Below, piece by piece: positions 15,857-23,262 of a stretch of DNA of 64,000 nt. The stretch lies in contig NZ_JAMGBF010000098.1 of assembly GCF_023516615.1 (NCBI RefSeq), forward strand, positions 1-64,000. The letters are read 5' to 3'. The DNA is from Streptomyces panaciradicis. GTDB lineage: Bacteria > Actinomycetota > Actinomycetes > Streptomycetales > Streptomycetaceae. The first letter of the stretch is position 1. Each line of letters starts with the position of its first letter. The notes under the pieces are model-generated. The model ran no database searches and had not been told where the DNA came from. It saw only the letters and a program-made list of their open reading frames with translations. Both the position numbers and the translations under genes were made by a program.

Positions 15857-16495
15857 ATGCGTTCCCACGGATTCGAACGTGGACACGGTGGACGGGGCTC
15901 TCGTGGCCGAGGCGGTCCGGAGGGCCGGCGCGGTGCCTTCGGCCCCTTCGGGCCGGGTGGCCCCGGCGGCCCGGGTGGTCCGGGCTTCGGTTTCGGCGGC
16001 CCCGGCTTCGGCCCGGGCCCCTGGGGGCCGCGAGGGCGCGGCGGACCGAGGGGGAGGGCGCGGCGCGGCGACGTACGGGCATCGATCCTCGCCCTGCTCG
16101 GGGACCGGCCGATGCACGGCTACGAGATGATCCAGGAGATCGCCGAGCGCAGTGGCGGGGCGTGGAAGCCCAGTCCCGGCTCGGTGTACCCCACCCTCCA
16201 GCTGCTGGAGGACGAGGGGCTGATCACCAGCGCGAGCGAGGGCGGCAAGAAGCTCTTCTCGCTCACCGATTCCGGCCGCGCAGCGGCCGACGAGGGCCCG
16301 GACGCGCCCTGGGAGGAAGCCTCCCGCGGCATCGACTTCGAGGCGCTCGGCGAGATCCGCCAGGCCGGCTTCGGCCTGATGGAGGCCTTCGGCCAGGTCT
16401 GGAAGACCGGCAGCAAGGAGCAGCGCGAGAAGGCGGTGGCCGTCATCAACGAGGCCCGCAAGAAGCTGTACCTGATCCTCGCCGACGAGGACTGA
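15857..16495 (+). CDS. PadR family transcriptional regulator with glycine-rich N-terminus
   Basis: A 212-residue regulator. Residues 1-70 are a disordered tail made largely of Gly, Pro, Arg and Phe (repeated GPGGPGG and GFG units). Then comes a PadR winged helix (VRASILALLGDRPMHGYEMIQ ... GSVYPTLQLLEDEGLI) and a C-terminal dimerisation helix. Such proteins sense a ligand and repress genes, often membrane or efflux functions. ATG 15857 has GGAG 8 bases upstream; ATG 15851 is possible. No obvious efflux target is adjacent except the small membrane protein just upstream. Confidence 0.85.
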   Translation: MRSHGFERGHGGRGSRGRGGPEGRRGAFGPFGPGGPGGPGGPGFGFGGPGFGPGPWGPRGRGGPRGRARRGDVRASILALLGDRPMHGYEMIQEIAERSGGAWKPSPGSVYPTLQLLEDEGLITSASEGGKKLFSLTDSGRAAADEGPDAPWEEASRGIDFEALGEIRQAGFGLMEAFGQVWKTGSKEQREKAVAVINEARKKLYLILADED

Positions 16496-16511
16496 GGGTC
16501 GTGCGGCGACG

Positions 16512-16543
16512 AGGCGCCCCGTGGAACACTCCGCGGGGCGCCT
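16512..16543. terminator. Hairpin between convergent padR and SRPBCC genes
   Basis: Perfect 10-bp stem AGGCGCCCCG (16512-16521) / CGGGGCGCCT (16534-16543) with a 12-base loop, placed between the convergent genes ending at 16495 and 16561. It would stop transcription from both sides. Confidence 0.65.
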
Positions 16544-16560
16544 TCCCGTGTCCGCGGCGG

Positions 16561-16989
16561 TCAGGACACCAGCCCGGCGAGCTTGCGCAGCGACTCGTTG
16601 AGGGCGGCCGTGCCCGAGTCCTTCAGCCTGCCCGCCATCAGCGTGACCGCGGCGCCGGTGAACTCGCCGTCAATACGGACCTTCGTGGCGTCGCCGTAGG
16701 GGGTCAGGGTGTAGCGCGTGGCCACGGTCACCGCCATCGGGCCCTTGCCCCTGATGGCGAGGACCCGGGCAGGCTCCAGCTCCGTGACGGTCCACTCGAC
16801 CTCGGCCGGGAAGCCCATCAGCTTCATGTTCTCCTGGAAGGTCGCGCCCACTTCGAGGGAGGCCGGGCCGCCCTGCGGAAAGCTCGTGTGGGTGGCGTTC
16901 CACTCGCCGTAGGCGGGCCAGTCGGTGAGCTGTGCCCAGACCTTCTCGGCCGGCGCCTCGATCCGTGACTCCGCGCTGATTTCGGGCAT
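16561..16989 (-). CDS. SRPBCC family protein (CoxG/polyketide-cyclase-like fold)
   Basis: A 142-residue protein of the START/SRPBCC helix-grip fold. It opens with EISAESRIEAPAEKVWAQLTDWPAYGEWN, the usual first strand and helix of the family, and ends in a long C-terminal helix. The fold binds hydrophobic ligands in a deep cavity. The ligand here is unknown and no partner enzyme is adjacent. It is probably cytosolic. Confidence 0.82.
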   Translation of the reverse strand: MPEISAESRIEAPAEKVWAQLTDWPAYGEWNATHTSFPQGGPASLEVGATFQENMKLMGFPAEVEWTVTELEPARVLAIRGKGPMAVTVATRYTLTPYGDATKVRIDGEFTGAAVTLMAGRLKDSGTAALNESLRKLAGLVS

Positions 16990-17067
16990 GCGACCACCTC
17001 TTCGTGTCGGGCTGTGGTGTCGCGGAAAGTAACCGCAGAGGTCGCAACATTCAATACTGATGAACCG

Positions 17068-17289
17068 TCAGGAATTGTGGAGGGCGCCCGTCCCCGGAGG
17101 CCGGCCCACCCGCTCGATCACCGCCGCGTCGAACACGTCGCACGCGCGCGGGAAGGCGCTCTCGTCGTGGCAGTGCCAGGCGTCCCAGAACAGGTCGGCG
17201 GGCAGTGCGTCGTCCGGGGCGTACACCCGGTACACGTACTGCTTGCCGTCGACGGCCGGCAGGGCGACCAGCCAGCTCCCGCGCTCCAT
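17068..17289 (-). CDS. Small conserved hypothetical protein
   Basis: A 73-residue protein, MERGSWLVALPAVDGKQYVYRVY, continuing through LFWDAWHCHDESAFPRACDVFDAAV. It is rich in aromatic residues and has two cysteines (WHCHD and RACD) that could pair or bind metal. I do not recognise a family with a known function. The ATG at 17289 was chosen because the longer frame upstream is arginine-rich. Clear codon bias supports a real gene, although the ribosome-binding site is weak. Confidence 0.55.
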   Translation of the reverse strand: MERGSWLVALPAVDGKQYVYRVYAPDDALPADLFWDAWHCHDESAFPRACDVFDAAVIERVGRPPGTGALHNS

Positions 17290-17478
17290 GCACCTGTTGG
17301 ACGTGAGAGGGGGCATTCCGGTTGCGTGCCGGGCGCGCGGCGAGAACCGGCACGCCCCTCGGGGCATCTCGGCCTGATCTCATCCGTAAGGAGGAGATTC
17401 CGGCGCCCCGGGTCCACTCTGTGTGGGACGCCGAAATGCTTCCCGTCGGGGATGACCGGAGGCGGAGAGGCTGATGGG

Positions 17479-18021
17479 GTGAGGGGTGTGCAACCCCGTA
17501 TACCCCGGCAGCAGGTCGGCGAGCAGCCCGCCGGACCGCGCCCGGACGACGACGCCCGTCTCAGCGCCGTGCTGGCGGCGGTCGTCACCGGTGCCCGCCG
17601 CCGGGCGCTGCGCGACGGGGACCGGCAGATCGACACGGCCCATCTGCTGCACTCGCTGCTCGAACACGACCCCCAGGCGCGCGCCGTCTTCGGCGAGGGG
17701 CCCGGCCTCGCCCGGCTGCTCGGGTACCTGGTGCAGCGCAGCATCGGCTACGGACTGCGCTGGCAGGGCTCGGTCGAGGACTCCGGGGCCGTGCCCGTGG
17801 TGACGGCGGCGGACGGGATGTCACCGCTGGCCGCGGGCGCCATGGAGTACGCCCGCGAGCGCGCCGCCGCCCGGGGTGACGGCGCCGCGCTGGGCACCGA
17901 CCTGCTGGCCGCGCTCGTCGTCGACCGGCAGGCCCGGGCCGTGGAGGTCCTGGACCGCGCCGGGATCGACAGCGACCAGATCCTCGCCCGCGTCGAGCGT
18001 CCGCCGGCCGACTCCCGGTGA
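17479..18021 (+). CDS. Clp N-terminal-domain protein without ATPase
   Basis: A 180-residue protein made almost only of a double Clp-N repeat: first repeat near LSAVLAAVVTGARRRALRDGDRQIDTAHLLHSLLE, second near MSPLAAGAMEYARERAAARG ... LGTDLLAALVVD. In ClpA/ClpC these repeats bind substrates and adaptors; stand-alone versions have been proposed to act as modulators. No AAA+ domain follows. The GTG at 17479 has GGAGAGG 8 bases upstream. It is followed by a 53-bp tandem repeat. Confidence 0.78.
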   Translation: MRGVQPRIPRQQVGEQPAGPRPDDDARLSAVLAAVVTGARRRALRDGDRQIDTAHLLHSLLEHDPQARAVFGEGPGLARLLGYLVQRSIGYGLRWQGSVEDSGAVPVVTAADGMSPLAAGAMEYARERAAARGDGAALGTDLLAALVVDRQARAVEVLDRAGIDSDQILARVERPPADSR

Positions 18022-18026
18022 CCTCC

Positions 18027-18185
18027 GGCCGCCGAGGCTCGCCCCCCCGACCGCGCGGCGCGTCCGGCCGGTGATGGCCGGCCGCCGAGGCCCGTCCCCG
18101 TGGCCGTGCGGCGCGTCCGGCCGGTGATGGTCGGCCGCTGAGGCTCGCCCCGCGACCGTCCGGCGCGTCCAGACGGTGAGACAGG
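18027..18185. repeat. Three tandem copies of a 53-bp repeat
   Basis: Copies begin at 18027, 18080 and 18133, each starting GGCCGCCGAGG (GGCCGCTGAGG in the third) and containing CGGCGCGTCC and GGTGA near the end. Period is exactly 53 bases; copies 1 and 2 are closest, copy 3 has diverged most. The array starts just after the stop of the Clp-N gene and ends about 40 bases before the EamA gene. 53 is not a multiple of three and no reading frame is kept, so it is a non-coding minisatellite. Confidence 0.8.
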
Positions 18186-18225
18186 TGTCAACGGGGGTGA
18201 CGCTCATGTCGCCGCCTGTCATCAT

Positions 18226-19236
18226 GTGCCCGTGCACAGGTCTGAGAGCAGTCGGGTAAGCCACGGCAAGGGAGCCGGGCTCGGGCTGGCGCTGGCGTCC
18301 GCCGTCGCCTTCGGCGGGTCGGGTGTCGCGGCCAAGCCGCTGATCGAGGCCGGGCTCGACCCGCTGCACGTGGTCTGGCTGCGGGTGGCGGGCGCGGCCC
18401 TGGTGATGTTGCCGGTCGCCGTGCGGCACCGCGCCCTGCTGCTCCGCCGCCCCGTCCTGCTCGTGGGCTTCGGTCTGCTGGCGGTGGCCGGCGTGCAGGC
18501 CTGCTACTTCGCCGCCCTGTCCCGGATCCCCGTCGGCGTCGCGCTGCTCGTCGAGTACCTCGCCCCCGGCCTGGTGCTGGGCTGGGTGCGGTTCGTGCAG
18601 CGGCGTCCGGTCACCCGTGCCGCCGCGCTCGGCGTGGTCCTCGCGGTCGGCGGCCTGGCCTGCGTCGTCGAGATCTGGGCGGGCCTGGGCTTCGACGCCC
18701 TGGGCCTGCTGCTCGCGCTCGGCGCCGCCTGCTGCCAGGTCGGCTACTTCGTCCTGTCCGACCAGGGCAGTGACGCGGGCGAGGACGCGCCGGACCCGCT
18801 CGGTGTCATCGCTTACGGCCTGCTGATCGGCGCCCTCGTCCTGACCGCCGTGGCCCGCCCGTGGACCATGGACTGGACGGTGCTGACCGGTACCGCCCGC
18901 ATGGACGGCGACCCGGTCCCCGCCGCCCTGCTGCTGGCCTGGATCGTGCTCGTCGCCACCGTCCTGGCCTACGTCACGGGTGTGCTGTCGGTGCGGCGCC
19001 TGTCCCCGCAGGTCGCCGGGGTCGTGGCCTGCCTCGAGGCGGTCATCGCCACCGTCCTGGCCTGGGTGCTGCTCGGCGAGCACCTCTCGGCACCCCAGAT
19101 CGTCGGCGGCGTGGTCGTCCTGGTGGGCGCGTTCATCGCCCAGTCGTCGGCGCCGGCGAAGGGCACGGGCGCGCCGGTGGCCGGTGGCCGGGCCGCTGCG
19201 GAGAGCGGCGTGGCGGCCCGCGAGACCGCCGCCTAG
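18226..19236 (+). CDS. EamA family (DMT) transporter, RhtA-like
   Basis: A 336-residue membrane protein with ten predicted helices in two EamA repeats (AVAFGGSGVAAKPLI and the second half around ALGAACCQVGYFVLS; final helix VVVLVGAFIAQS). Family members export amino acids or other small metabolites. The GTG at 18226 has no ribosome-binding site, so the start may be at 18226 or 18232. It is preceded by the tandem repeat and ended by a hairpin; no regulator is directly adjacent. Confidence 0.85.
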   Translation: MPVHRSESSRVSHGKGAGLGLALASAVAFGGSGVAAKPLIEAGLDPLHVVWLRVAGAALVMLPVAVRHRALLLRRPVLLVGFGLLAVAGVQACYFAALSRIPVGVALLVEYLAPGLVLGWVRFVQRRPVTRAAALGVVLAVGGLACVVEIWAGLGFDALGLLLALGAACCQVGYFVLSDQGSDAGEDAPDPLGVIAYGLLIGALVLTAVARPWTMDWTVLTGTARMDGDPVPAALLLAWIVLVATVLAYVTGVLSVRRLSPQVAGVVACLEAVIATVLAWVLLGEHLSAPQIVGGVVVLVGAFIAQSSAPAKGTGAPVAGGRAAAESGVAARETAA

Positions 19237-19254
19237 CGGGCCGGGGCGAGGGTC

Positions 19255-19287
19255 GGAGAGGGACCCTCCCCCGTGAGGTCCCTCTCC
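19255..19287. terminator. Hairpin between convergent eamA and paiB-like genes
   Basis: Perfect 11-bp stem GGAGAGGGACC (19255-19265) / GGTCCCTCTCC (19277-19287) with an 11-base loop, between genes that converge at 19236 and 19319. A good bidirectional terminator. Confidence 0.7.
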
Positions 19288-19318
19288 TCAGTGATCTGCG
19301 TCGGCGAGGCCGTTCGTG

Positions 19319-19948
19319 TCACACCCCGCGCCGGCGCAGCAGATGCTCGCGTGCGGCGGCGTCCCGCGGGCCGCTACGCTCGGCGAGCCCCGCCAGCACC
19401 CGTTCCCGCACCTGGGGCTTGCGGCCCGCGTACTTGAACTTGGCCCGCACGTCGACGACTTCGAGCCGCAGCCCGCGCAGACCGGACAGCAGCCTGCCGT
19501 ACGGCACCTCTCCCACCGCGACCTCCGCCGAGCCGCCCTCCGGCTGGAAGTGCCCGAGCTGACGGTTGAGCAGTGCGGCCTTCTCGGGCGGGTCGTCCAC
19601 CACGTGGGCGCGGCAGCGGAGTTGCACGGCCGCGTAGTAGCTCGTGGGCGTGCCGTGCTCGGCCGGCTCGTCCGGCGCGACCTGCCAGTACCCGGGTGCG
19701 TAGACGTAGTCGTCGACCACGCTCAGCAGCACCTCGGGCCCCGCCTCCAGGGCGGGCCACAGCGGGTTGGGCCGGGCGAGATGGGTGAGGACCTCGGCGC
19801 GCTCGGCGTCGTAGAGGAAGTGCAGCGGCTGGACGTACGGCGCCTCGCCCGGTGGGCCGTTCACGGCGAGCTGTCCGAAGTCGTGCACGGCGAGCCACCG
19901 TTGCCACTCGCTGTCGTCGTGTGCCGCGTCCCAGGGGTGGATGAGCAT
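19319..19948 (-). CDS. FMN-binding negative transcriptional regulator family protein (PaiB-like)
   Basis: A 209-residue flavin split-barrel protein of the PaiB family, starting MLIHPWDAAHDDSEWQ with HFLYDAERAEVLTHLARPNPLW in the flavin/phosphate region. PaiB was named as a negative regulator of sporulation and protease genes in Bacillus; its biochemical activity is uncertain. Its ATG shares one base with the TGA of the upstream gene (TGATG), so both are cotranslated. The pair is divergent from a MocR regulator, suggesting a link to vitamin B6 or flavin chemistry. Confidence 0.8.
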   Translation of the reverse strand: MLIHPWDAAHDDSEWQRWLAVHDFGQLAVNGPPGEAPYVQPLHFLYDAERAEVLTHLARPNPLWPALEAGPEVLLSVVDDYVYAPGYWQVAPDEPAEHGTPTSYYAAVQLRCRAHVVDDPPEKAALLNRQLGHFQPEGGSAEVAVGEVPYGRLLSGLRGLRLEVVDVRAKFKYAGRKPQVRERVLAGLAERSGPRDAAAREHLLRRRGV

Positions 19949-20631
19949 CACGGCACCGCCAGGTAGTCGGGGAGGCCGATGCCGGGGGCCAGGTCGCCGT
20001 CGGCGACGGGACTCTCGTAGCCCTTGCGCAGCGGGACGACGCCCGCCCAGTGGGGGAGGGGCAGGTCCTCGGGCTCGTCGTTCACCCCGCCGGTGCGGAG
20101 CTTGGCGGAGACCTCGTCCAGGTCGAGCCGGATCACGGCGGTCGCGGCCAGCTCCTTCTTGTTCGCGGGCCGGGAGTCCGCCGCCCGCCCGGGCACGACG
20201 TGGTCGACCAGCGCGTCCAGCGCCGCCCGCTTCTCCTCGGGGTCGGTCACGTCGTGGGCGATCCCGTGCACCACGACCGAGCGGTAGTTGATCGAGTGGT
20301 GGAAGGCGGAACGGGCCAGGATCAGCGCGTCCACGTGCGTGACGGTCAGGCACACCGGCAGCCCCGGGTCCGCCTGGCCGGTCATCCGCAGCGGGCGCGA
20401 CCCGGTCGAGCCGTGCACGTACAGCCGGTCGCCGACCCGCCCGTACAGCGTGGGCAGCACCACCGGCGCCCCGTCCCGCACGAAGCCCAGATGGCACACG
20501 TACCCCTCGTCGAGTATCGCGTGCACCAGCTCCTTGTCGTACGAGGCCCGTTCCGCGGAACGGGTGGGGACGGTGCGGTCGGTCGGCGTGTAGGCGGCGG
20601 CCTGCGATGTCGGCTGGGCGGTCCCCTGCAT
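19948..20631 (-). CDS. Pyridoxamine 5'-phosphate oxidase family protein
   Basis: A 227-residue split-barrel flavoprotein-type protein. The conserved core reads YVCHLGFVRDGAPVVLPTLYGRVGDRLYVHGSTGSR, followed by RSAFHHSINYRSVVVHGIA. The family includes pyridoxamine phosphate oxidases, heme-degrading proteins and nitroreductase-like proteins, so the substrate is not certain. The ATG at 20631 was chosen over 20673 because of GAGAC upstream and conservation. It is the first gene of a two-gene leftward operon divergent from the MocR gene, with only 60 bases between starts. Confidence 0.8.
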   Translation of the reverse strand: MQGTAQPTSQAAAYTPTDRTVPTRSAERASYDKELVHAILDEGYVCHLGFVRDGAPVVLPTLYGRVGDRLYVHGSTGSRPLRMTGQADPGLPVCLTVTHVDALILARSAFHHSINYRSVVVHGIAHDVTDPEEKRAALDALVDHVVPGRAADSRPANKKELAATAVIRLDLDEVSAKLRTGGVNDEPEDLPLPHWAGVVPLRKGYESPVADGDLAPGIGLPDYLAVP

Positions 20632-20654
20632 GGCGGTCTCCGTGGTTCCTCGGC

Positions 20655-20684
20655 TTGCGAAGCGATATTGCACTAGTGCATAAT
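20655..20684 (+). promoter_or_regulatory. Promoter and operator of the mocR gene
   Basis: TTGCGA (20655-20660) and CATAAT (20679-20684) are 18 bases apart. The GTG start of mocR at 20692 lies only 7 bases after the -10, so the mRNA is probably leaderless. A perfect palindrome TGCACTAGTGCA (20669-20680) lies between -35 and -10, a position typical of an autorepressor site. The same short region must also contain the promoter of the divergent oxidase gene. Confidence 0.6.
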
Positions 20685-20691
20685 CTCGTTT

Positions 20692-22023
20692 GTGCTAGGA
20701 GGATATCGGATCGAGGGTCGGGGCGCAGCCGGGATTGCGGCGAGCGTCGAGCGCGCGGTGGGCTCGGGGGAGCTGGAGCCGGGCCGACTGCTGCCTCCGA
20801 TGCGGGAGTTGGCGGCGGATCTGGGAGTGAATCCCAATACGGTCGCGGCCGCCTACCGCATCCTGCGCGAACGCGGGGTGATCGAGACCGCCGGGCGCCG
20901 AGGCACCCGGGTGCGTGCCAAGCCGGCCACGACGGGCCGCGAGTACGTGCGGATGGACGTGCCCGACGGGGTGCGGGACGTGGCGAACGGCAACCCGGAC
21001 CCGGCCCTGCTGCCACCGCTGGGCAGGGCCTTCGCGGCGGCGGCCGACGAGCACGACCGGCAGCCCGTGCTGTACGGGGAGGCCCTGGTCGACCCGGAGC
21101 TGGCGAGGATCGCGCGGGCCCGACTCGACGCCGACGCGGTGCCGGACGGCCCGGTGGCCGTGCTCTCCGGCTCGCTGGACGCCATCGAGCGGGTCCTCGC
21201 CGCCCACCTCAAGCCGGGCGACACGGTCGCCGTGGAGGACCCGGGCTGGGGCAGCCTCCTCGACCTGGTCCCCGCCCTCGGCCTGCGCACGGCCCCGGTC
21301 GGCGTCGACGACGAGGGGCCACGCCCCGCCGACGTCCGCCGTGCCCTCGACGCCGGCGCCCGGGCGCTCGTCGTCACGGACCGCGCCCAGAACCCGACCG
21401 GCGCCGCGGTGACCGCAACGCGTGCGCGTGCCCTGCGCGCCGTCCTTCGTGACCATCCGGAGGTCCTCCTGATCGAGGACGACCACGGCCACGGCATCGT
21501 CGACCTCCCCCTGCATCCCCTCGCCGGCGTCACCCGCCACTGGGCCTTCGTCCGCTCGGTCGCCAAGGCCTATGGCCCCGACCTCCGCCTGGCCGTCCTC
21601 ACCGGCGACGCCACCACGGTCGACCGGGTCACGGGCCGCCACCGCCTCGGCCCCGGCTGGGTCAGCCGCGTCACCCAGCGCGCCGTGGTCGGCCTGTGGA
21701 ACGACGGCACGTTCGACCCGGGGGCGGTTGCGGCGGCGTACCGCGAACGGCGTGACCTGCTGATCGAGGCGCTGGCGGACCGGGGCGTCGAGGCCCACGG
21801 CCGCAGCGGCATGAACGTCTGGATCCCGGTCCCCGACGAGACGGGCGCCGTCGCCCGCCTCCTGCACGCGGGCTGGGCGGTGGCCCCGGGCGCCCGCTTC
21901 CGCCTGAACGCCCCACCGGGCATCCGCATCACGATCTCGACCCTGGCCCCCGAAGAGGTCGCCCCACTGGCAGAAGCGGTGACAAGAGCAGTGAACCCAT
22001 CCCCCACCCGGAATTACGTATAG
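20692..22023 (+). CDS. MocR-type regulator: GntR helix-turn-helix fused to aminotransferase domain
   Basis: A 443-residue regulator. Residues 1-80 form a GntR winged helix (MRELAADLGVNPNTVAAAYRILRERGVIETAGRRGT); the rest is a class I aminotransferase fold. PLP anchors are present: K292 in SVAKAYGPDLR and the DRAQNPTG stretch. MocR proteins bind PLP and often control vitamin B6, GABA or taurine genes. It is divergent from a pyridoxamine-phosphate-oxidase-like gene, so control of that operon is the likely role. The GTG at 20692 is followed inside the gene by AGGAGG, which is useless for this start; the transcript looks leaderless. Confidence 0.9.
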   Translation: MLGGYRIEGRGAAGIAASVERAVGSGELEPGRLLPPMRELAADLGVNPNTVAAAYRILRERGVIETAGRRGTRVRAKPATTGREYVRMDVPDGVRDVANGNPDPALLPPLGRAFAAAADEHDRQPVLYGEALVDPELARIARARLDADAVPDGPVAVLSGSLDAIERVLAAHLKPGDTVAVEDPGWGSLLDLVPALGLRTAPVGVDDEGPRPADVRRALDAGARALVVTDRAQNPTGAAVTATRARALRAVLRDHPEVLLIEDDHGHGIVDLPLHPLAGVTRHWAFVRSVAKAYGPDLRLAVLTGDATTVDRVTGRHRLGPGWVSRVTQRAVVGLWNDGTFDPGAVAAAYRERRDLLIEALADRGVEAHGRSGMNVWIPVPDETGAVARLLHAGWAVAPGARFRLNAPPGIRITISTLAPEEVAPLAEAVTRAVNPSPTRNYV

Positions 22024-22032
22024 GCGGCGACT

Positions 22033-22075
22033 GCCACCCCCTCAGGGGCGCGGGGAACTGCGCGACCAGCCCCCT
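22033..22075. repeat. Streptomyces interspersed GC repeat, copy 1
   Basis: The element starts GCCACCCCCTCAGGGG and continues GCGCGGGGAACTGCGCGACC, ending CAGCCCC. I recognise it as a short repeat scattered in many intergenic regions of Streptomyces. It can fold (GGCGCG / CGCG around GGGAACTG) and lies between convergent genes, so it may help to end transcription. A second copy is at 22167-22209. Confidence 0.7.
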
Positions 22076-22166
22076 CACACCCGCACCCGCCAACGCACCC
22101 CACCCCCCGCCCCCTACGCGCCCTTCCCCGCACCCGCGTCCCGGCACCTACGCAAAGGGGCCGACC

Positions 22167-22209
22167 GCCACCCCCTCAGGGGCGCGGGGAACTGCGCGAC
22201 CAGCCCCAC
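22167..22209. repeat. Streptomyces interspersed GC repeat, copy 2
   Basis: Nearly identical to the copy at 22033-22075, in the same orientation, 134 bases further. Between them is C-rich sequence without a gene. The two copies fill the 226 bases between the convergent mocR and eamA genes. Confidence 0.7.
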
Positions 22210-22249
22210 CCAAGCCGCACCCGCCCACCCTCCCAAGCGCCCCACCCCC

Positions 22250-23200
22250 TCAGGCGCCCCCGCCCGCGCGCCCCCGCACCTGCGTCAGCGCCGCCCCCGC
22301 CAGCACGATCACCGCCCCCACCGGAGTGGACCACCTCAGCGACTCCCCGAGGATCGCGACCCCCGCCCCCGTGGCGATGACCGGAATGAAGTACGTGACC
22401 ATCTGAGCCGTCGTCGGCCCGACCTCGGCGACCAGCCCGTACTGGATGAGAACGGCCAACCCGGTGCCCAACGCCCCCAACGCGGCGACGGCCAGCAGCG
22501 GCACCACCGCGATCCGCCCCGGCAGGTCCGTGAACAAGGGCGTCACCACAGCCAGTTGCACCGTCGCCAGCAGCAACTGCGCACCGGTCAGCGACAGATG
22601 CGAGTACCCGGACCCGGCCAGCGTGCGGCGGACGTAGATCCATCCGACCGGGTAGCTCAGCGAGGCCAGCAGCGCCATCGCCGTCCCCCTGCCGTCCAGC
22701 CCGTGGAACCCCTGCCACGCGCCGAGGACGGTCAGCACCCCCAGGAACCCGATCCCCAGCCCCGCCACCCGCACCCGGGACGGCCGGTCCTCGGACAGCG
22801 CGACCAGGGACAGCGCCATGCCCCACAGCGGCGAGGTCGCGTTGCAGATCCCCGCCAGCGTGGACGGGATCGTCAGCTCGGAGTACGCGAACAACGAGAA
22901 CGGCAGCGCGTTCAGCAGGAACGCGGCCACCGCCAGATGCCCCCACGTCCGCAGCCCGCGGGGCAGCCGGGCCCGCTTCACCGCCATCGCCAGCGCGAGC
23001 ACAACCGTCCCGAACACCAGCCGGCCCAGCGTGACCTGGAACGGCGCGTACCCGTCCGTCCCGACCTTGATCAGCAGGAAGCTGAAACCCCAGATCAGGG
23101 ACAGGGCGCCGAAGCGCAGCCGCCAGTCGAGGGCGGGGCGGCGGACGGGGGCGGGCGCGGAGGTCCGGGCCGTGGTCGCGGTGGTCATGAGCGTAACCAT
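22250..23200 (-). CDS. EamA family (DMT) transporter
   Basis: A 316-residue exporter-type membrane protein with ten helices, containing the two EamA repeats (FGALSLIWGFSFLLIKVGTDG and MALLASLSYPVGWIYVRRTL; GLVAEVGPTTAQMVTYFIPV). The transported compound is unknown. Starts at 23200 or 23188 (MTTATT) are both possible; neither has a clear ribosome-binding site. It is divergent from a LysR gene with only 62 bases between starts, so LysR probably controls it, a common arrangement for DMT exporters. Confidence 0.87.
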   Translation of the reverse strand: MVTLMTTATTARTSAPAPVRRPALDWRLRFGALSLIWGFSFLLIKVGTDGYAPFQVTLGRLVFGTVVLALAMAVKRARLPRGLRTWGHLAVAAFLLNALPFSLFAYSELTIPSTLAGICNATSPLWGMALSLVALSEDRPSRVRVAGLGIGFLGVLTVLGAWQGFHGLDGRGTAMALLASLSYPVGWIYVRRTLAGSGYSHLSLTGAQLLLATVQLAVVTPLFTDLPGRIAVVPLLAVAALGALGTGLAVLIQYGLVAEVGPTTAQMVTYFIPVIATGAGVAILGESLRWSTPVGAVIVLAGAALTQVRGRAGGGA

Positions 23201-23211
23201 GCGGCACGGCC

Positions 23212-23254
23212 ATCTCGTAGCACAAGCGACATCTTCTCCAGGTATCTCGTAGCA
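23212..23254. promoter_or_regulatory. Direct repeats in the lysR-eamA divergent promoter
   Basis: ATCTCGTAGCA occurs at 23212-23222 and 23244-23254, 32 bases apart (three helical turns). The second copy is part of GTAGCATCGCTTAC, with inverted GTA/TAC ends. LysR-type regulators often bind two such sites in the short region shared with their divergent target, so this is the likely operator. Confidence 0.5.
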
Positions 23255-23262
23255 TCGCTTAC

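Noticed and set aside
18027..18185. 53-bp repeat as a CRISPR array
   Set aside because: Copies are directly adjacent without unique spacers, and no cas genes are present.
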